From NCBI GenBank assembly GCA_964567995.1, contig CAZMOB010000001.1, forward strand, positions 186,001-250,000: 64,000 bases of DNA. Direction: 5' to 3'. A program made the translations under genes and the position numbers. Below, one piece after another: positions 25,996 through 35,654 of the stretch. The first letter of the stretch is position 1. Every line of letters starts with the position of its first letter. This stretch comes from JAGOTP01 sp964567995 (lineage in GTDB: Bacteria; Patescibacteriota; Patescibacteriia; 2-12-FULL-60-25). The notes under the pieces were generated by a model. It did not search any database. It saw nothing but the letters and a program-made list of their open reading frames with translations, and was not told the origin of the DNA.

Positions 25996-27267
25996 ATGGA
26001 TTTGATCATTCAAGGAGGGCAAAAGTTGCATGGGAAGATTGCCGTCAACGGCTCAAAAAATGCCGCTGGCCCGCTGATCGCTGCTTCCGTGCTCGTAAAA
26101 GGTAAAGTGCGTTTTGAGAATGTGCCGCGCCTCACCGACGTCTTGAAACTCCTCGAGATTTTGGAAGGGATGGGCGCTCACGTCGAATGGACGGGAGAGC
26201 ATGCCCTCACGATCGATACCAAAGATCTTGATTCGGCGAAGCTCGATCGCAAACGCATGAAGAGCATGCGTTATTCGATTTTGTTACTTGGTCCGATGTT
26301 GGCACGCTTTCGAAAAGTGGTTGTTCCAGAGCCAGGGGGGTGCAATATCGGCAATCGTCCGATCGAAACCCACTTGTTTGCGTTGTCCTCGTTAGGCGCA
26401 AAGAGCGAACGTGATACCGATGGAACCCTCTATCTAGAAGCGAAGGCGTTGAAGGGCTCGTACGTCATTCTCCCGGAATTCAGCGTGACCGCCACAGAGA
26501 CCTTGATTATGGCAGCAGCGGTCGCAACTGGTACGACGTCGATCCGCTTGGCGGCGGCTGAACCGCATGTTCAAGAATTGTGCGAATTTTTGAATCTCTG
26601 CGGGGCCAAAATCAAAGGTCTTGGCACCCATGATCTTGAAATTCAGGGCGTCAAAACATTGCACGCGCCAAAAACAGCCTGGTCCGTCATGCCGGATATG
26701 ATTGAGATGGGAACCTTTGCGGCAGCAGCGGCTGTAACACGCGGATCGCTGGATATCGGTCCGGTGATTCCGTCACATTTGGATGCGACGCGTTCGCTGT
26801 TGCGTCGGATCGGTGTGCAAGAAGAGATCAAGAAAAATCGTTGGCATGTGCAGGGAGTGGCGCAGATGAAGGCCTTCAAGCTTCAGGCGATGATTTTCCC
26901 AGGGTTCCCGACCGATTTACAGGCTCTGTTCGGGTTGATTGCGACGCAATGTCACGGCACGAGTCTCATTCAAGAGCCTCTCTATGAATCACGTCTCGGC
27001 TATTTGAACGAATTGGCCAAAATGGGAGCGAATGTTGTGATCGCCGATCCGCATCGCGCAGTCGTGAGTGGGCCGACTCCGCTTTACGGAACGGAGATTC
27101 GTAGTTTGGATTTGCGCGCTGGTGCAACCATGATCTTGGCGGGGTTGATCGCCGAAGGCGAAACGATCATCCACGACGCTGAAATCATCGCTCGGGGCTA
27201 CGAACATCTCGATGAGCGTTTGCGTGGCGTCGGGGCTCAGATTTTGTCGGGAGGCGATCGGGTGTAA
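25996..27267 (+). CDS. murA: UDP-N-acetylglucosamine 1-carboxyvinyltransferase
   Basis: A 423-residue enzyme of the first committed step of peptidoglycan synthesis (enolpyruvyl transfer to UDP-GlcNAc). It starts MDLIIQGGQKLHGKI with the active-site Lys-Asn pair in GSKNAA. The catalytic Cys loop is PGGCNIGNRPIETH, so the Cys is kept (fosfomycin-resistant forms have Asp). DMIEMGTF carries the catalytic Asp equivalent and FPGFPTDLQA closes the active site. It is divergent from the PEGA gene. Confidence 0.96.
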   Translation: MDLIIQGGQKLHGKIAVNGSKNAAGPLIAASVLVKGKVRFENVPRLTDVLKLLEILEGMGAHVEWTGEHALTIDTKDLDSAKLDRKRMKSMRYSILLLGPMLARFRKVVVPEPGGCNIGNRPIETHLFALSSLGAKSERDTDGTLYLEAKALKGSYVILPEFSVTATETLIMAAAVATGTTSIRLAAAEPHVQELCEFLNLCGAKIKGLGTHDLEIQGVKTLHAPKTAWSVMPDMIEMGTFAAAAAVTRGSLDIGPVIPSHLDATRSLLRRIGVQEEIKKNRWHVQGVAQMKAFKLQAMIFPGFPTDLQALFGLIATQCHGTSLIQEPLYESRLGYLNELAKMGANVVIADPHRAVVSGPTPLYGTEIRSLDLRAGATMILAGLIAEGETIIHDAEIIARGYEHLDERLRGVGAQILSGGDRV

Positions 27268-27282
27268 GCTTCTTCGTGCGCT

Positions 27283-28587
27283 ATGACTGATCCTTCCTCT
27301 CCTTCTCGTTCCCTCAAGGTCCTCGCAGTCCTGCTGTTGCTGGGGGTCGGTTTTCTCACGGGTCGGTACTCGCGAGAAACGGCGGCGAGCGGAACCCTCT
27401 TTACGTGGAAAAACGCTTCATCGACGGCGGTGGTTCAAGGGGTTGGCCAAGCTCCACCCCGAGACCTCGCTTCTGATGAGATTGAATTTCGCCGTTTTTG
27501 GGAGCTCTGGCGGTTGTTGAAGCAAAAATACTACCGTCAACCACTCACGGACGAAGCGCTCTTTTACGGAGCTATGCAAGGGCTGGCGAAGGGCGCAGAC
27601 GATCCGTACACCACCTATTTCCCACCATCTGAAGCCAAAGACTTCGAATCATCGCTGCAAGGCGAGTTCCAAGGGATTGGGGCGGAGATTGGGATTAAAG
27701 ACGAACAGTTGCAGATCATCGCTCCCTTGCCCGAAACACCGGCCGAAAAAGCTGGTTTGCTCTCCGGCGACGCCATCCTCAAAATCGACGGAAAAGATAC
27801 GACCGGAATGAGTGTAGAAGCCGCTGTAAAGCTGATTCGGGGTGAGCGTGGGACGAAGGTCGACTTGAACATCTACCGGGTCAGCCAAAAGAAGGGACCC
27901 TTTGACGTTTCCATCCAGCGTGACATAATTCAAATCAAGAGCGTCACCTGGAAGATGGCGACGAGTTCGAAGCCGATTGCGATCGTTGAGATCAGTAATT
28001 TCAGCCAAGATACGACCACCGCCTTCCGTGACGCGATCCGTGAGATTCTAAAGAAAGATCCGCAAGGACTTGTCTTGGATCTCCGGAATAATCCGGGGGG
28101 ATATCTCGATGGAGCGGTCGATATTGCGGCGGAATGGGTTGGAAAAGAGGTGGTGGTCAAAGAACGACGTCAGGGCAAGATCATCGAAGAAATGAAAGGG
28201 CAGACCCCGGCTCGGCTCAATCAGATTCCAACGATCGTGTTGGTGAACGAAGGGTCAGCCAGTGCGTCTGAGATTGTTGCTGGTGCCTTGCAGGATCTTG
28301 GGTATGCGCGTCTTGTTGGGATGAAAACCTTTGGAAAAGGCTCGGTGCAGGAATACGAACCATTACCAGATGGATCAGCGGTCAAAATTACGGTCGCCGA
28401 ATGGTTGACCCCGCATGATCGGACGATTCAATCAGTTGGACTAGAACCAGACGTGTCCGTTGACCGGACAGCGGAAGATTATGAAGCCAAACGCGACCCA
28501 CAACTCGAACGAGCCTTGGAACTTCTTGCCAACCCGGCGCATTCAACGACGACCGTCGGGCTCCCCGCCACGACGACCCGGAAATGA
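27283..28587 (+). CDS. S41 carboxy-terminal processing protease
   Basis: A 434-residue CtpA-type protease with an N-terminal membrane anchor (VLAVLLLLGVGFLTG), the tail-helix region, a PDZ domain (FQGIGAEIG to RGERGTKV, about residues 125-210), and a catalytic domain with NEGSASASEIVAGAL (nucleophile Ser) and MKTFGKGSVQ (catalytic Lys). It acts on the outer face of the membrane on proteins with exposed C-termini. It follows murA by 15 nt. Confidence 0.95.
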   Translation: MTDPSSPSRSLKVLAVLLLLGVGFLTGRYSRETAASGTLFTWKNASSTAVVQGVGQAPPRDLASDEIEFRRFWELWRLLKQKYYRQPLTDEALFYGAMQGLAKGADDPYTTYFPPSEAKDFESSLQGEFQGIGAEIGIKDEQLQIIAPLPETPAEKAGLLSGDAILKIDGKDTTGMSVEAAVKLIRGERGTKVDLNIYRVSQKKGPFDVSIQRDIIQIKSVTWKMATSSKPIAIVEISNFSQDTTTAFRDAIREILKKDPQGLVLDLRNNPGGYLDGAVDIAAEWVGKEVVVKERRQGKIIEEMKGQTPARLNQIPTIVLVNEGSASASEIVAGALQDLGYARLVGMKTFGKGSVQEYEPLPDGSAVKITVAEWLTPHDRTIQSVGLEPDVSVDRTAEDYEAKRDPQLERALELLANPAHSTTTVGLPATTTRK

Positions 28588-28609
28588 CGCGAATGCTCCG
28601 TTCCAAGCC

Positions 28610-29050
28610 GTGACCTCCGCTGGAGGGATTATCTTTCGTCGACGCGAAGGCAGGGTTGAGATGTTTTTTGTGAAAAATGCCACCGGACGCTGGACGTTTC
28701 CGAAGGGGAAGCAGCAAGCGCCAGAAACCTTGGTCGAAGCGGCCATTCGTGAAATTCAAGAAGAAACCGGTCTGACCGGTCTGCGCTATATCGCGCCCAT
28801 TGGAAGTACCATGTTCCGTTTTCGCCAAGAGGGGATATTGATTCGCAAAACGGTTCATTACTTCTTGTTTGAAGCTCCACCCGATGCCAAGGAGCAGATG
28901 ACTGGGTTGGAGGGTGGGATGTGGGAGGCGGCTTGGGTCCCGCTGGAGCGTGTTTTTGATGTCAGTAGCTACCGTAATTTGGATCGTTTGCTGGCTCGCG
29001 CCCTCCGCATGATCGGTCAGCAACCGGGTGCGGCTCCGTTGTCCACATAG
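28610..29050 (+). CDS. Nudix hydrolase
   Basis: A 146-residue protein if it starts at the GTG at 28610 (VTSAGGIIF), which lies just after the protease stop. The frame is open further upstream, inside the protease gene, so the true start is uncertain. The Nudix box is complete: GKQQAPETLVEAAIREIQ plus EETGL, following GX5EX7REUXEEXGU. Members hydrolyse nucleoside diphosphates linked to another moiety; the substrate is not evident. Confidence 0.88.
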   Translation: MTSAGGIIFRRREGRVEMFFVKNATGRWTFPKGKQQAPETLVEAAIREIQEETGLTGLRYIAPIGSTMFRFRQEGILIRKTVHYFLFEAPPDAKEQMTGLEGGMWEAAWVPLERVFDVSSYRNLDRLLARALRMIGQQPGAAPLST

Positions 29051-29123
29051 GATTGATCAAACATAAGCCAAATTTTCGGTTTTTCATCTAGACGACCATC
29101 TGGCGAACGCATACCATACAGGT

Positions 29124-30827
29124 ATGCGTTCTTCGTTCCTTCTTCGCTGGAGTGTTGTCTGCTTGATTCTGGCGAGCGGGTCTTTTGCGCCATTCGTAGC
29201 GGATGCACAAGTTACAGGCTCCGAATCAGCGGTCGCTTCCGTTACGGATCTTCTTTCAGCGCCCCCTCCGCGCGTCTTTTTCCAAATGGCGGATGGTCGT
29301 TGGTATGATCCGCAAAGTGGATTCACGGCGGCTTCTGAGCAGGCCTTGAAAGATCTTATCAATCCACCCCCGACCCCTCCGGTTGTAGCTGAGAGTGTAG
29401 AGCCGCAAGTGCCCTCTGCGCCGGTATTCTTTCAGATGGCCGATGGTCGTTGGTACGATCCACGCTCTGGATTGACCGCTGACTCAGAACAGGCGTTGCG
29501 TGATTTGATTAATCCTCCAACGACGCCCAGAACGGTCACGGCGAGCGCCCCACTGCAGGAATTCCCGCTCGTCCAAGCAATCCGTCGTGCGCAGGTGTTG
29601 TTGCAAGAAGGATTGGTCCAGTCCGATGTGGCACTCGCTACGAAACCGGATTGGGCACCTGTCCGTTTGGCCGTTTGGCGTTCCGCTTCGAACCAGATTG
29701 ATCTGATTGATATCGAAAAGCGAGGCAGTGAGGTCCGAGGTACAGATCCTCGTATCAACGAAGTGAATGTGCTGCTGTCTCGTCAGTTACAGAGCCAATA
29801 CAAGCTCGCTTCGGACAGTGACGTGGTCGTAGCGATCCGCTATCCGCTCTATCGTGAAGTGACGGTTGCCAAGAAAATCAAATATCAACGAGAAGATGTC
29901 GTGTACTCGCCCTACTCACCACTTTTGCATACGGAGGAAATGGTCCGGTTTGGACAGGCTTGGTTGGATCAAGAATTTCAACGTATTGCCGATGACCTCC
30001 GTGCACGAGGCGTCCGTTCCCGTTTTGATCCGACCAAATCGTTGGCCGATATGTTGTCGCCAGAAGTGGCTCGAGCCATTTTGCTCATCGAACATACGGA
30101 TGAGACGTCATTGGAACGCGACCCAACGGGAACCTACGCGCGTATGCTGGTGACGGTTGCCGCCAACGCCACGACCTCTTACGCTTACAGTGATTCCCAT
30201 GTGGGTGCGCAAGGTTTTGCTCAATTCATGCCGTCAACGTACACACTGGTTGCCAAAGATCAGGCCTTGGGGCTACCGGCAGATGTTCAAGCGGGGACGC
30301 GCCAGTTCAGCACTGCTATCAAAGCGGAGTTGGCGTATCTTGATCGTCTGTGGTCAGTCATGCCAGAACAAGTGAAGTCGTTGCTTTCAACCAACCCTGA
30401 CCAAGCGGCGGAATTCGTTGTGGCTGCCTATAATGGGGGAGAAGGCCGCATTCAAAAGGCGGTTGCCGTGTGGGGCGATGATTGGTCCGTGCCCGATGCG
30501 ACGGTCGTGAAAAATGCTCAGACAGCCGTGAATAACGCGACAGCTGAAGTGAAGAAAGCGAAAAAAGCCGTGACCGCCGCCAAAACGACCAAAGCAAAAA
30601 CCACGGCCAACGCCAACTTGAAAAAAGCCAATACGACGCTCGCGAATGCTCAAGAAAAATTGAATCGCCTACAGGCGGGAACTTTGCGTGACGAAACAAT
30701 CGGCTATGTGGCGAAGTTCAAAAATGCCTTGAAAGGAATTCGGTTAGTGAAGGCTTCGCTTGAAGGAACACCAGCCGTGAGTATCGCGAGCGCCAGCTCA
30801 AGCTCACCCGTTGTTACCCAGCCATAA
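29124..30827 (+). CDS. Secreted SLT-like lytic transglycosylase with repeats
   Basis: A 567-residue exported protein. The signal peptide ends near FVADA-Q. Two ~50-residue repeats containing FFQMADGRWYDP and SEQALxDLINPP (starting near residues 50 and 102) form an unknown, possibly wall-binding, module. The SLT-like lysozyme domain has GAQGFAQFMPSTY (from residue 361) and AAYNGGEGRI (about 433). The C-terminal ~100 residues are an Ala/Lys-rich coiled coil. It probably cleaves peptidoglycan during growth. It ends before a bidirectional terminator at 30841. Confidence 0.87.
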   Translation: MRSSFLLRWSVVCLILASGSFAPFVADAQVTGSESAVASVTDLLSAPPPRVFFQMADGRWYDPQSGFTAASEQALKDLINPPPTPPVVAESVEPQVPSAPVFFQMADGRWYDPRSGLTADSEQALRDLINPPTTPRTVTASAPLQEFPLVQAIRRAQVLLQEGLVQSDVALATKPDWAPVRLAVWRSASNQIDLIDIEKRGSEVRGTDPRINEVNVLLSRQLQSQYKLASDSDVVVAIRYPLYREVTVAKKIKYQREDVVYSPYSPLLHTEEMVRFGQAWLDQEFQRIADDLRARGVRSRFDPTKSLADMLSPEVARAILLIEHTDETSLERDPTGTYARMLVTVAANATTSYAYSDSHVGAQGFAQFMPSTYTLVAKDQALGLPADVQAGTRQFSTAIKAELAYLDRLWSVMPEQVKSLLSTNPDQAAEFVVAAYNGGEGRIQKAVAVWGDDWSVPDATVVKNAQTAVNNATAEVKKAKKAVTAAKTTKAKTTANANLKKANTTLANAQEKLNRLQAGTLRDETIGYVAKFKNALKGIRLVKASLEGTPAVSIASASSSSPVVTQP

Positions 30828-30840
30828 TCGCTTACCGACC

Positions 30841-30870
30841 AAAAAGAGCTTACTTAAGTAAGCTCTTTTT
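30841..30870. terminator. Bidirectional terminator, 30-bp perfect palindrome
   Basis: A 30-bp perfect palindrome starts with five A and ends with five T, so each strand shows a hairpin with a T run. It serves the plus-strand transglycosylase gene and the convergent minus-strand DHH-like gene, whose stop codon (30850-30852) lies inside the stem. Confidence 0.9.
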
Positions 30871-31983
30871 GAGTTGATCGATGATCTGTTGTTGTGAAGT
30901 GGTGTGAGGAAATGTCCCACGCACCTCAAAGACGGCTGTATCGCGCGTTCCTTGTGCTTGGAATGGACGTCCGAGTTCGATCGCGGAAAGAGGGGGCACG
31001 GTGTGCAAGCGGGCTTGAAGCGTTTCAGCGCGATGGTAGAAGATGAGAACGGCTTTGGCTTCAGGAGCGTAGCGAATCAGTTCTTCGACGACCCCATCCG
31101 TCGCATCAATGTCACCGCCTCCTTCGAGCACATCTGTTTCTGTCAGCGAGGTCCAGACGAGGCCGCTCATGGCATCGGTTTCGAGATGAGACAAAGCGGC
31201 TCCCCATAACCGTAATGAGGCCACCGAGCGCGTACGCCAAATGCCGTGAACGACTTCCTCGCGACGTCCACCGAGCGCGACCAATTTGGCGGCGCGTTCG
31301 AGCGTTTCTGATTGGAGATGGGGGATGCGGAAGGCACGCGTTTTGGCGACGATCCCCGCAAGGAGACAAGTAGCAATATCGGCGGTCAGACGGTCGGCTG
31401 CCCAGCTCTCAAGCCAGGCATAAACGACTTCCGCCACCGCCGATTTCCGCAGATCCACAATATTCACCTGACCCCAATACTCGTTCGTTGCCTGACAATC
31501 AATGTTGATCGTGACGGCACGGGACAGGAAATCCGTTTCGCGACGACTTAATTCTCCCAGCGATTGTTTGTCGGCCGCTCCCAGGGCAATCACGAGATCG
31601 TAGCGATCATCCGCCGCACTGAAGCGTGCATCGTCACCGACCCACGAACCCTCTTTTGGTAATAATGTAATATCGAGCAATCCATCTCGCACTTCATAGA
31701 GCAATTCCTGCAACGGGACTTTGGAGACGTCCAATTTAAAATGATAGGCGCGAAGCGCGCCAACATGGTTCCGAATCGTCAATTCTTTCAAAGGCAAAAA
31801 AGTCGGCGCTTCCGTGAATCCAGGAATGACCAAATCAAACGCTCGGCCTTCGGCTTTCAGGCACAAAGCTAAGGCACAGGCACTCGCCACCTCATCGAGC
31901 GATGGGTGTTCACAGGTGGTGATCAAGGTCTGACGCGATCGTTTGAGGAGTTCGACCGCTTGTTCTTCCATGGTTCGAGCCAT
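30850..31983 (-). CDS. DHH-superfamily protein with altered catalytic motifs
   Basis: A 377-residue protein from the ATG at 31983; the frame extends to 32049. Its layout follows bacterial DHH/DHHA1 phosphoesterases (nanoRNase/pAp phosphatase type): TTCEHPSLDEVASACAL replaces the usual HxxPDxDxxGS, INIDCQATNEYWG replaces NIDHHxSNxxFG, and LLAGIVAKTRAFR replaces the GIxxDTxxFR. The key Asp and His residues of the metal site are mostly missing. The fold is therefore supported, but classical phosphoesterase activity is doubtful. Confidence 0.72.
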   Translation of the reverse strand: MARTMEEQAVELLKRSRQTLITTCEHPSLDEVASACALALCLKAEGRAFDLVIPGFTEAPTFLPLKELTIRNHVGALRAYHFKLDVSKVPLQELLYEVRDGLLDITLLPKEGSWVGDDARFSAADDRYDLVIALGAADKQSLGELSRRETDFLSRAVTINIDCQATNEYWGQVNIVDLRKSAVAEVVYAWLESWAADRLTADIATCLLAGIVAKTRAFRIPHLQSETLERAAKLVALGGRREEVVHGIWRTRSVASLRLWGAALSHLETDAMSGLVWTSLTETDVLEGGGDIDATDGVVEELIRYAPEAKAVLIFYHRAETLQARLHTVPPLSAIELGRPFQAQGTRDTAVFEVRGTFPHTTSQQQIIDQLKKSLLK

Positions 31984-32104
31984 GTTCTGTGTGTCCGAAG
32001 CGAAAAGAATCGGATCAAGCAGCTTACGAATTACGAGGCTTTGAGTCAAGGCATGGGGATAATCTCTGTAAAGGCTTTACCTAGCATTTTTCAGCCCTTT
32101 TTCG

Positions 32105-32110
32105 TACACT
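32105..32110 (+). promoter_or_regulatory. TACACT -10 box before valS
   Basis: TACACT ends 12 nt before the valS ATG. There is no Shine-Dalgarno sequence, so a leader of about six nucleotides is predicted. A second TATACT directly abuts the ATG but would start transcription inside the gene. Confidence 0.4.
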
Positions 32111-32122
32111 CTCCTCTATACT

Positions 32123-34753
32123 ATGCAGAACTCCCAGGATTTTCCTAAAAACTACGCCTCAGAAGCTGTTGAGGCGGACCTATACAAACGCTGGGAGGAA
32201 GCGGGTGTTTTTAACCCGGATCGCCTGCCGGACCGGAACCAGGCTGGGGAGCCCTACTGCATCATGATGCCGCCCCCGAACCGCACCGGGACTCTCCATA
32301 TGGGGCATGCGAGCATGCTTGCGATCCAGGATGTGCTGATTCGGTTCTATCGCTTGCGAGGGCGCAAGACGTGGTGGATTCCGGGGACCGATCACGCAGC
32401 CATTTCGACCCAAGTAAAGGTCGAACAAGTTCTGATCAAAGAGGGGATGAAGGATCCGCGTCGTGAATTAGGACGCGAAGGATTTTTGGAAAAGGTCAGA
32501 GACTTCGCCGAAAAATCTGCGAATACCATCCGCCATCAAACCCGCATGATGGGATCGTCCTGTGATTGGTCGAACGAACGGTACACGTTAGATGAGTCAC
32601 GTAACCGTGCAGTGAACGAAGTGTTCCGCAGGATGTACGAAGACGGGATCATTGAACGCGGTCATCGCATCGTGAACTGGGATCCGCAATTTCAAACAAC
32701 CTTGTCGGATGATGAGGTGTTGGCAAAACCAGTAAAAGCTAAACTGTATACCTTTAAATATGACGCCGATTTTCCGATCGTGATTTCGACGACGCGTCCG
32801 GAAACAAAGTTTGGAGATACAGCGGTGGCAGTTCATCCAGAAGACGAGCGATACAAACACTATGTTGGAAACGTCTTCACGCCCGTTTTTTGTGGGAAGC
32901 AGCTTCAGATTAAAATTGTCGCAGATACCTGTGTTGACCCGGCCTTTGGAACGGGGGCGCTTGGCGTCACACCAGCGCATGCGGTGATTGATGAAGAGAT
33001 CGCCCAGCGTCATGCGCTTCAAGCTATTCAGGTGATTGGAATGGACGGAAGACTCCTACCGGTTGCGGGGGAGGTATTCACAGGAAAAACGATCATAGAA
33101 GCGCGTGAACTGATCGAGCAACAGCTGCAAGCTTCAGGTCTCATGGTGAGTGTCGAAGAGATCGATCAAAATCTCCCCATCGCGGAGCGTGGTGGGGCAC
33201 CGGTCGAACAGCTCCCGATGCGTCAGTGGTTTGTTCGTGCGAATAAGCCGTTCACGCTCCGTCAGGATACACTGGGTCGTTGGAAGAAAGGAGAGAAGGC
33301 GACGCTGAAAGAGCTGATGCAAGAAGCAGTACGCTCTGGCCAGACCAAGATCGTTCCGGACCGTTTTTTCAAGACCTATTTTCACTGGATTGATAACTTG
33401 CGCGACTGGTGTATTTCGCGTCAGATCTGGTTCGGGCACCGCATTCCGGTGTGGTATTTGAATGAGGAAACGAAATACAGTGAGACCTCTCCAGGCGAAG
33501 GCTGGGTGCAAGATCCAGATACTCTCGACACGTGGTTTTCTTCGGGGATGTGGACGTTCTCCGCGCTTGGGTGGCCAAACTCCGAAGAGTGGGAAAAGAA
33601 TAAAATGTTCCACCCAACCTCGGTGCTGGAGACGGGCTACGATATTCTGTTCTTTTGGGTCGCGCGCATGATCCTTATGTCGACCTACGTCTTGGGAGAA
33701 GTGCCGTTCAAGGACGTATACCTGCATGGGTTGGTTCGTGATGAGCAGGGTCGAAAGATGTCGAAATCCCTTGGAAATGTACTCGATCCGCTCGAAGTGA
33801 TTCCGAAATATGGAACGGATGCCGTCCGCTTGTCGCTTCTTATGGGAACAACGCCGGGTCAAGATGTGAAGTTGTCGGAGGCGAAGATTGAAGGGTTAAA
33901 GTTGTTTGCGAACAAGCTCTGGAATATCTCACGCTTCTGTGTGATGCAAATGGAAGATGAAACAAGCTCGCCAGAAACGTTGGCAGACCAATGGTTGAAA
34001 GCGCGTTTAGCCGGAACGGTTGCTTCGGTGACAAAGAAAATTGAAACCTATCAATTCTCGTCTGCCGCTGAAGAGCTCCGTGACTTCACCTGGTCTGAAT
34101 TGGCGGACTGGTACCTAGAGATCGCAAAAGTGGAGAAAGGGAAGTCTGTTATTTTGCGTGAAACATTAAAAACGATTCTGATCCTCTGGCATCCGTTCAT
34201 GCCGTTTGTGACCGAAGAAATTTGGCGTCTCGCGGGGTATGAAGGGCTGCTTGCGCTTGCGGAGTGGCCGACTCAGCCGGTCGTGGCAGGTGAACAGGGC
34301 GTACTCGAGGCATTCACCGCACTTCAGACGATTGTGACGGATATTCGACGCGTCCGTGCCGAACAGGGGGTTGAAGCGGGAAAACAACTTGAATGTGTGA
34401 TCAATGCGCCTTCGGCTCAGCGACTTTCGATCGATATGAATGCAGAGTGGCTGAAGCGCTTAGCAGGATTGAATGCGCTTCTGTGCGGGGAAGAAGTCCC
34501 ACAAGGCTGGGAGACCCATGCCTCTGGGCAGATGGTTATTGCGCTGAACCTTGATGCAGCCATTGATCATGAGGCAGAACGTGAAAAAGCAGCAAAGGAG
34601 TTAGTCGTTGTTGAAGCCTATCTTGTTTCGCTTGAGCAAAAATTAGCGAACCAAGAATTCACGTCTAAAGCTCCTGCGAGAGTCATCGATGAGATGAAGA
34701 AAAAGCAAGCCGAGGCGCAAGCAAAGAAAGAGCTGCTTACGAAGAAGCTGTAA
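32123..34753 (+). CDS. valS: Valyl-tRNA synthetase
   Basis: An 876-residue class Ia synthetase that charges tRNA-Val. The HIGH box is TGTLHMGH in the conserved PPPNRTG context; WWIPGTDHAAIST marks the catalytic domain; the editing CP1 domain follows (about residues 220-370); DTWFSSGMWTFSALGWP and the KMSKS box GRKMSKSLGN are present. An anticodon-binding helical domain and a C-terminal coiled coil (KKKQAEAQAKKELL) end the protein. Length is normal for bacterial ValRS. Confidence 0.97.
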   Translation: MQNSQDFPKNYASEAVEADLYKRWEEAGVFNPDRLPDRNQAGEPYCIMMPPPNRTGTLHMGHASMLAIQDVLIRFYRLRGRKTWWIPGTDHAAISTQVKVEQVLIKEGMKDPRRELGREGFLEKVRDFAEKSANTIRHQTRMMGSSCDWSNERYTLDESRNRAVNEVFRRMYEDGIIERGHRIVNWDPQFQTTLSDDEVLAKPVKAKLYTFKYDADFPIVISTTRPETKFGDTAVAVHPEDERYKHYVGNVFTPVFCGKQLQIKIVADTCVDPAFGTGALGVTPAHAVIDEEIAQRHALQAIQVIGMDGRLLPVAGEVFTGKTIIEARELIEQQLQASGLMVSVEEIDQNLPIAERGGAPVEQLPMRQWFVRANKPFTLRQDTLGRWKKGEKATLKELMQEAVRSGQTKIVPDRFFKTYFHWIDNLRDWCISRQIWFGHRIPVWYLNEETKYSETSPGEGWVQDPDTLDTWFSSGMWTFSALGWPNSEEWEKNKMFHPTSVLETGYDILFFWVARMILMSTYVLGEVPFKDVYLHGLVRDEQGRKMSKSLGNVLDPLEVIPKYGTDAVRLSLLMGTTPGQDVKLSEAKIEGLKLFANKLWNISRFCVMQMEDETSSPETLADQWLKARLAGTVASVTKKIETYQFSSAAEELRDFTWSELADWYLEIAKVEKGKSVILRETLKTILILWHPFMPFVTEEIWRLAGYEGLLALAEWPTQPVVAGEQGVLEAFTALQTIVTDIRRVRAEQGVEAGKQLECVINAPSAQRLSIDMNAEWLKRLAGLNALLCGEEVPQGWETHASGQMVIALNLDAAIDHEAEREKAAKELVVVEAYLVSLEQKLANQEFTSKAPARVIDEMKKKQAEAQAKKELLTKKL

Positions 34754-34755
34754 AT

Positions 34756-34816
34756 ACACGAACGCGCCCGGAGACGTCTCAACAGGTTGGTTGATTCGTG
34801 TCTCGCGCGGGCGCGT
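34756..34816. other. Interleaved inverted repeats after valS (pseudoknot-like)
   Basis: Two perfect inverted repeats are interleaved: arms 34756-34762 and 34795-34801 (7 bp), and arms 34762-34770 and 34808-34816 (9 bp, GC-rich). The order left-1, left-2, right-1, right-2 is that of an H-type pseudoknot, or of two alternative hairpins. It lies between convergent genes and may serve as a terminator or 3' stabiliser. Confidence 0.4.
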
Positions 34817-34895
34817 GAGGAGGACGGTTGCGGTCCTGGAGGTTCCTGGTAGTTGGTGAATCCCAGGGGTGAAAGGGGCGGGCTGTGGGATGGGG

Positions 34896-35654
34896 CTAAT
34901 TCGCCTGCCGGTGCTTGGCGGCGTAGATGCGAGTGAAAGCCTCGGCTCGAAGTCCAGGTTCATGCACTCGCTCGGCATGGGTCCGTGCGCTAGCTAGATC
35001 ACCGTTGACCGTGTACCCGATCGCGAACGAGGCGTCGAACATGCCGATCGAGTCGAATGTCGCTCCGATCTCTCGCATAAGCCTGATCGCCTCCTGGATA
35101 GCGCCCAGCTTGGCTACCAGTCCGATTTCATACTCGATCACGGTTTCTGGAAAGTTTGTTGCCTGAAGATCTTCGATTCTGGCTAGCCTTTCCACAATAC
35201 GTTCGGAATCGCTCTTCCCCGGCCGAAGGTGAGTGTGGTTGAAAAAGCAGTCGATGCGTTCCAGGGTGGTCAAGCGCATCGGTTCATACATGATGCGTCT
35301 GGCGGCCACTCGGGCCAGCTGTTCGCTCGTGCGGCAGCACAGAAGGGATAGGAAGTGGTACCACAGATCGTTCAGTGAAGGGTCCCACTCTTCGATGGGG
35401 GTGTAGCTCTCCAGCGATGCGAGCGCCTGAGCGAAGTCTTCTTCCGCACTGTTCATATCGCAGATGTCGAGCCAGGCTCTCCAGCGCCCGTTGGGGGAGA
35501 CCTCCTTGATGATCGTTCTGCCTGTTGCCGGATCGACCTTGAAGGCAGCGACAGCGATCGAGCGAAGAGCGTTATCGCGTTCCTCTTCATTGTTCTCGCA
35601 GAGTCGGGCGTTGCGGAGTGCTTCGGCCAGATCTTCGTCCATGGGAAAAGACAT
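34896..35654 (-). CDS. Hypothetical helical-repeat-like protein
   Basis: A 252-residue protein from the ATG at 35654, which has AAAGGAAA 8 nt upstream; the frame is open to 35774. It is mostly amphipathic helices, with the pattern LASARTHAERV and AIQEAIRLMREIGATF suggesting TPR-like repeats, but no confident domain. Codon use is GC-rich compared with valS and tyrS on either side. Function unknown. Confidence 0.7.
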   Translation of the reverse strand: MSFPMDEDLAEALRNARLCENNEEERDNALRSIAVAAFKVDPATGRTIIKEVSPNGRWRAWLDICDMNSAEEDFAQALASLESYTPIEEWDPSLNDLWYHFLSLLCCRTSEQLARVAARRIMYEPMRLTTLERIDCFFNHTHLRPGKSDSERIVERLARIEDLQATNFPETVIEYEIGLVAKLGAIQEAIRLMREIGATFDSIGMFDASFAIGYTVNGDLASARTHAERVHEPGLRAEAFTRIYAAKHRQAN

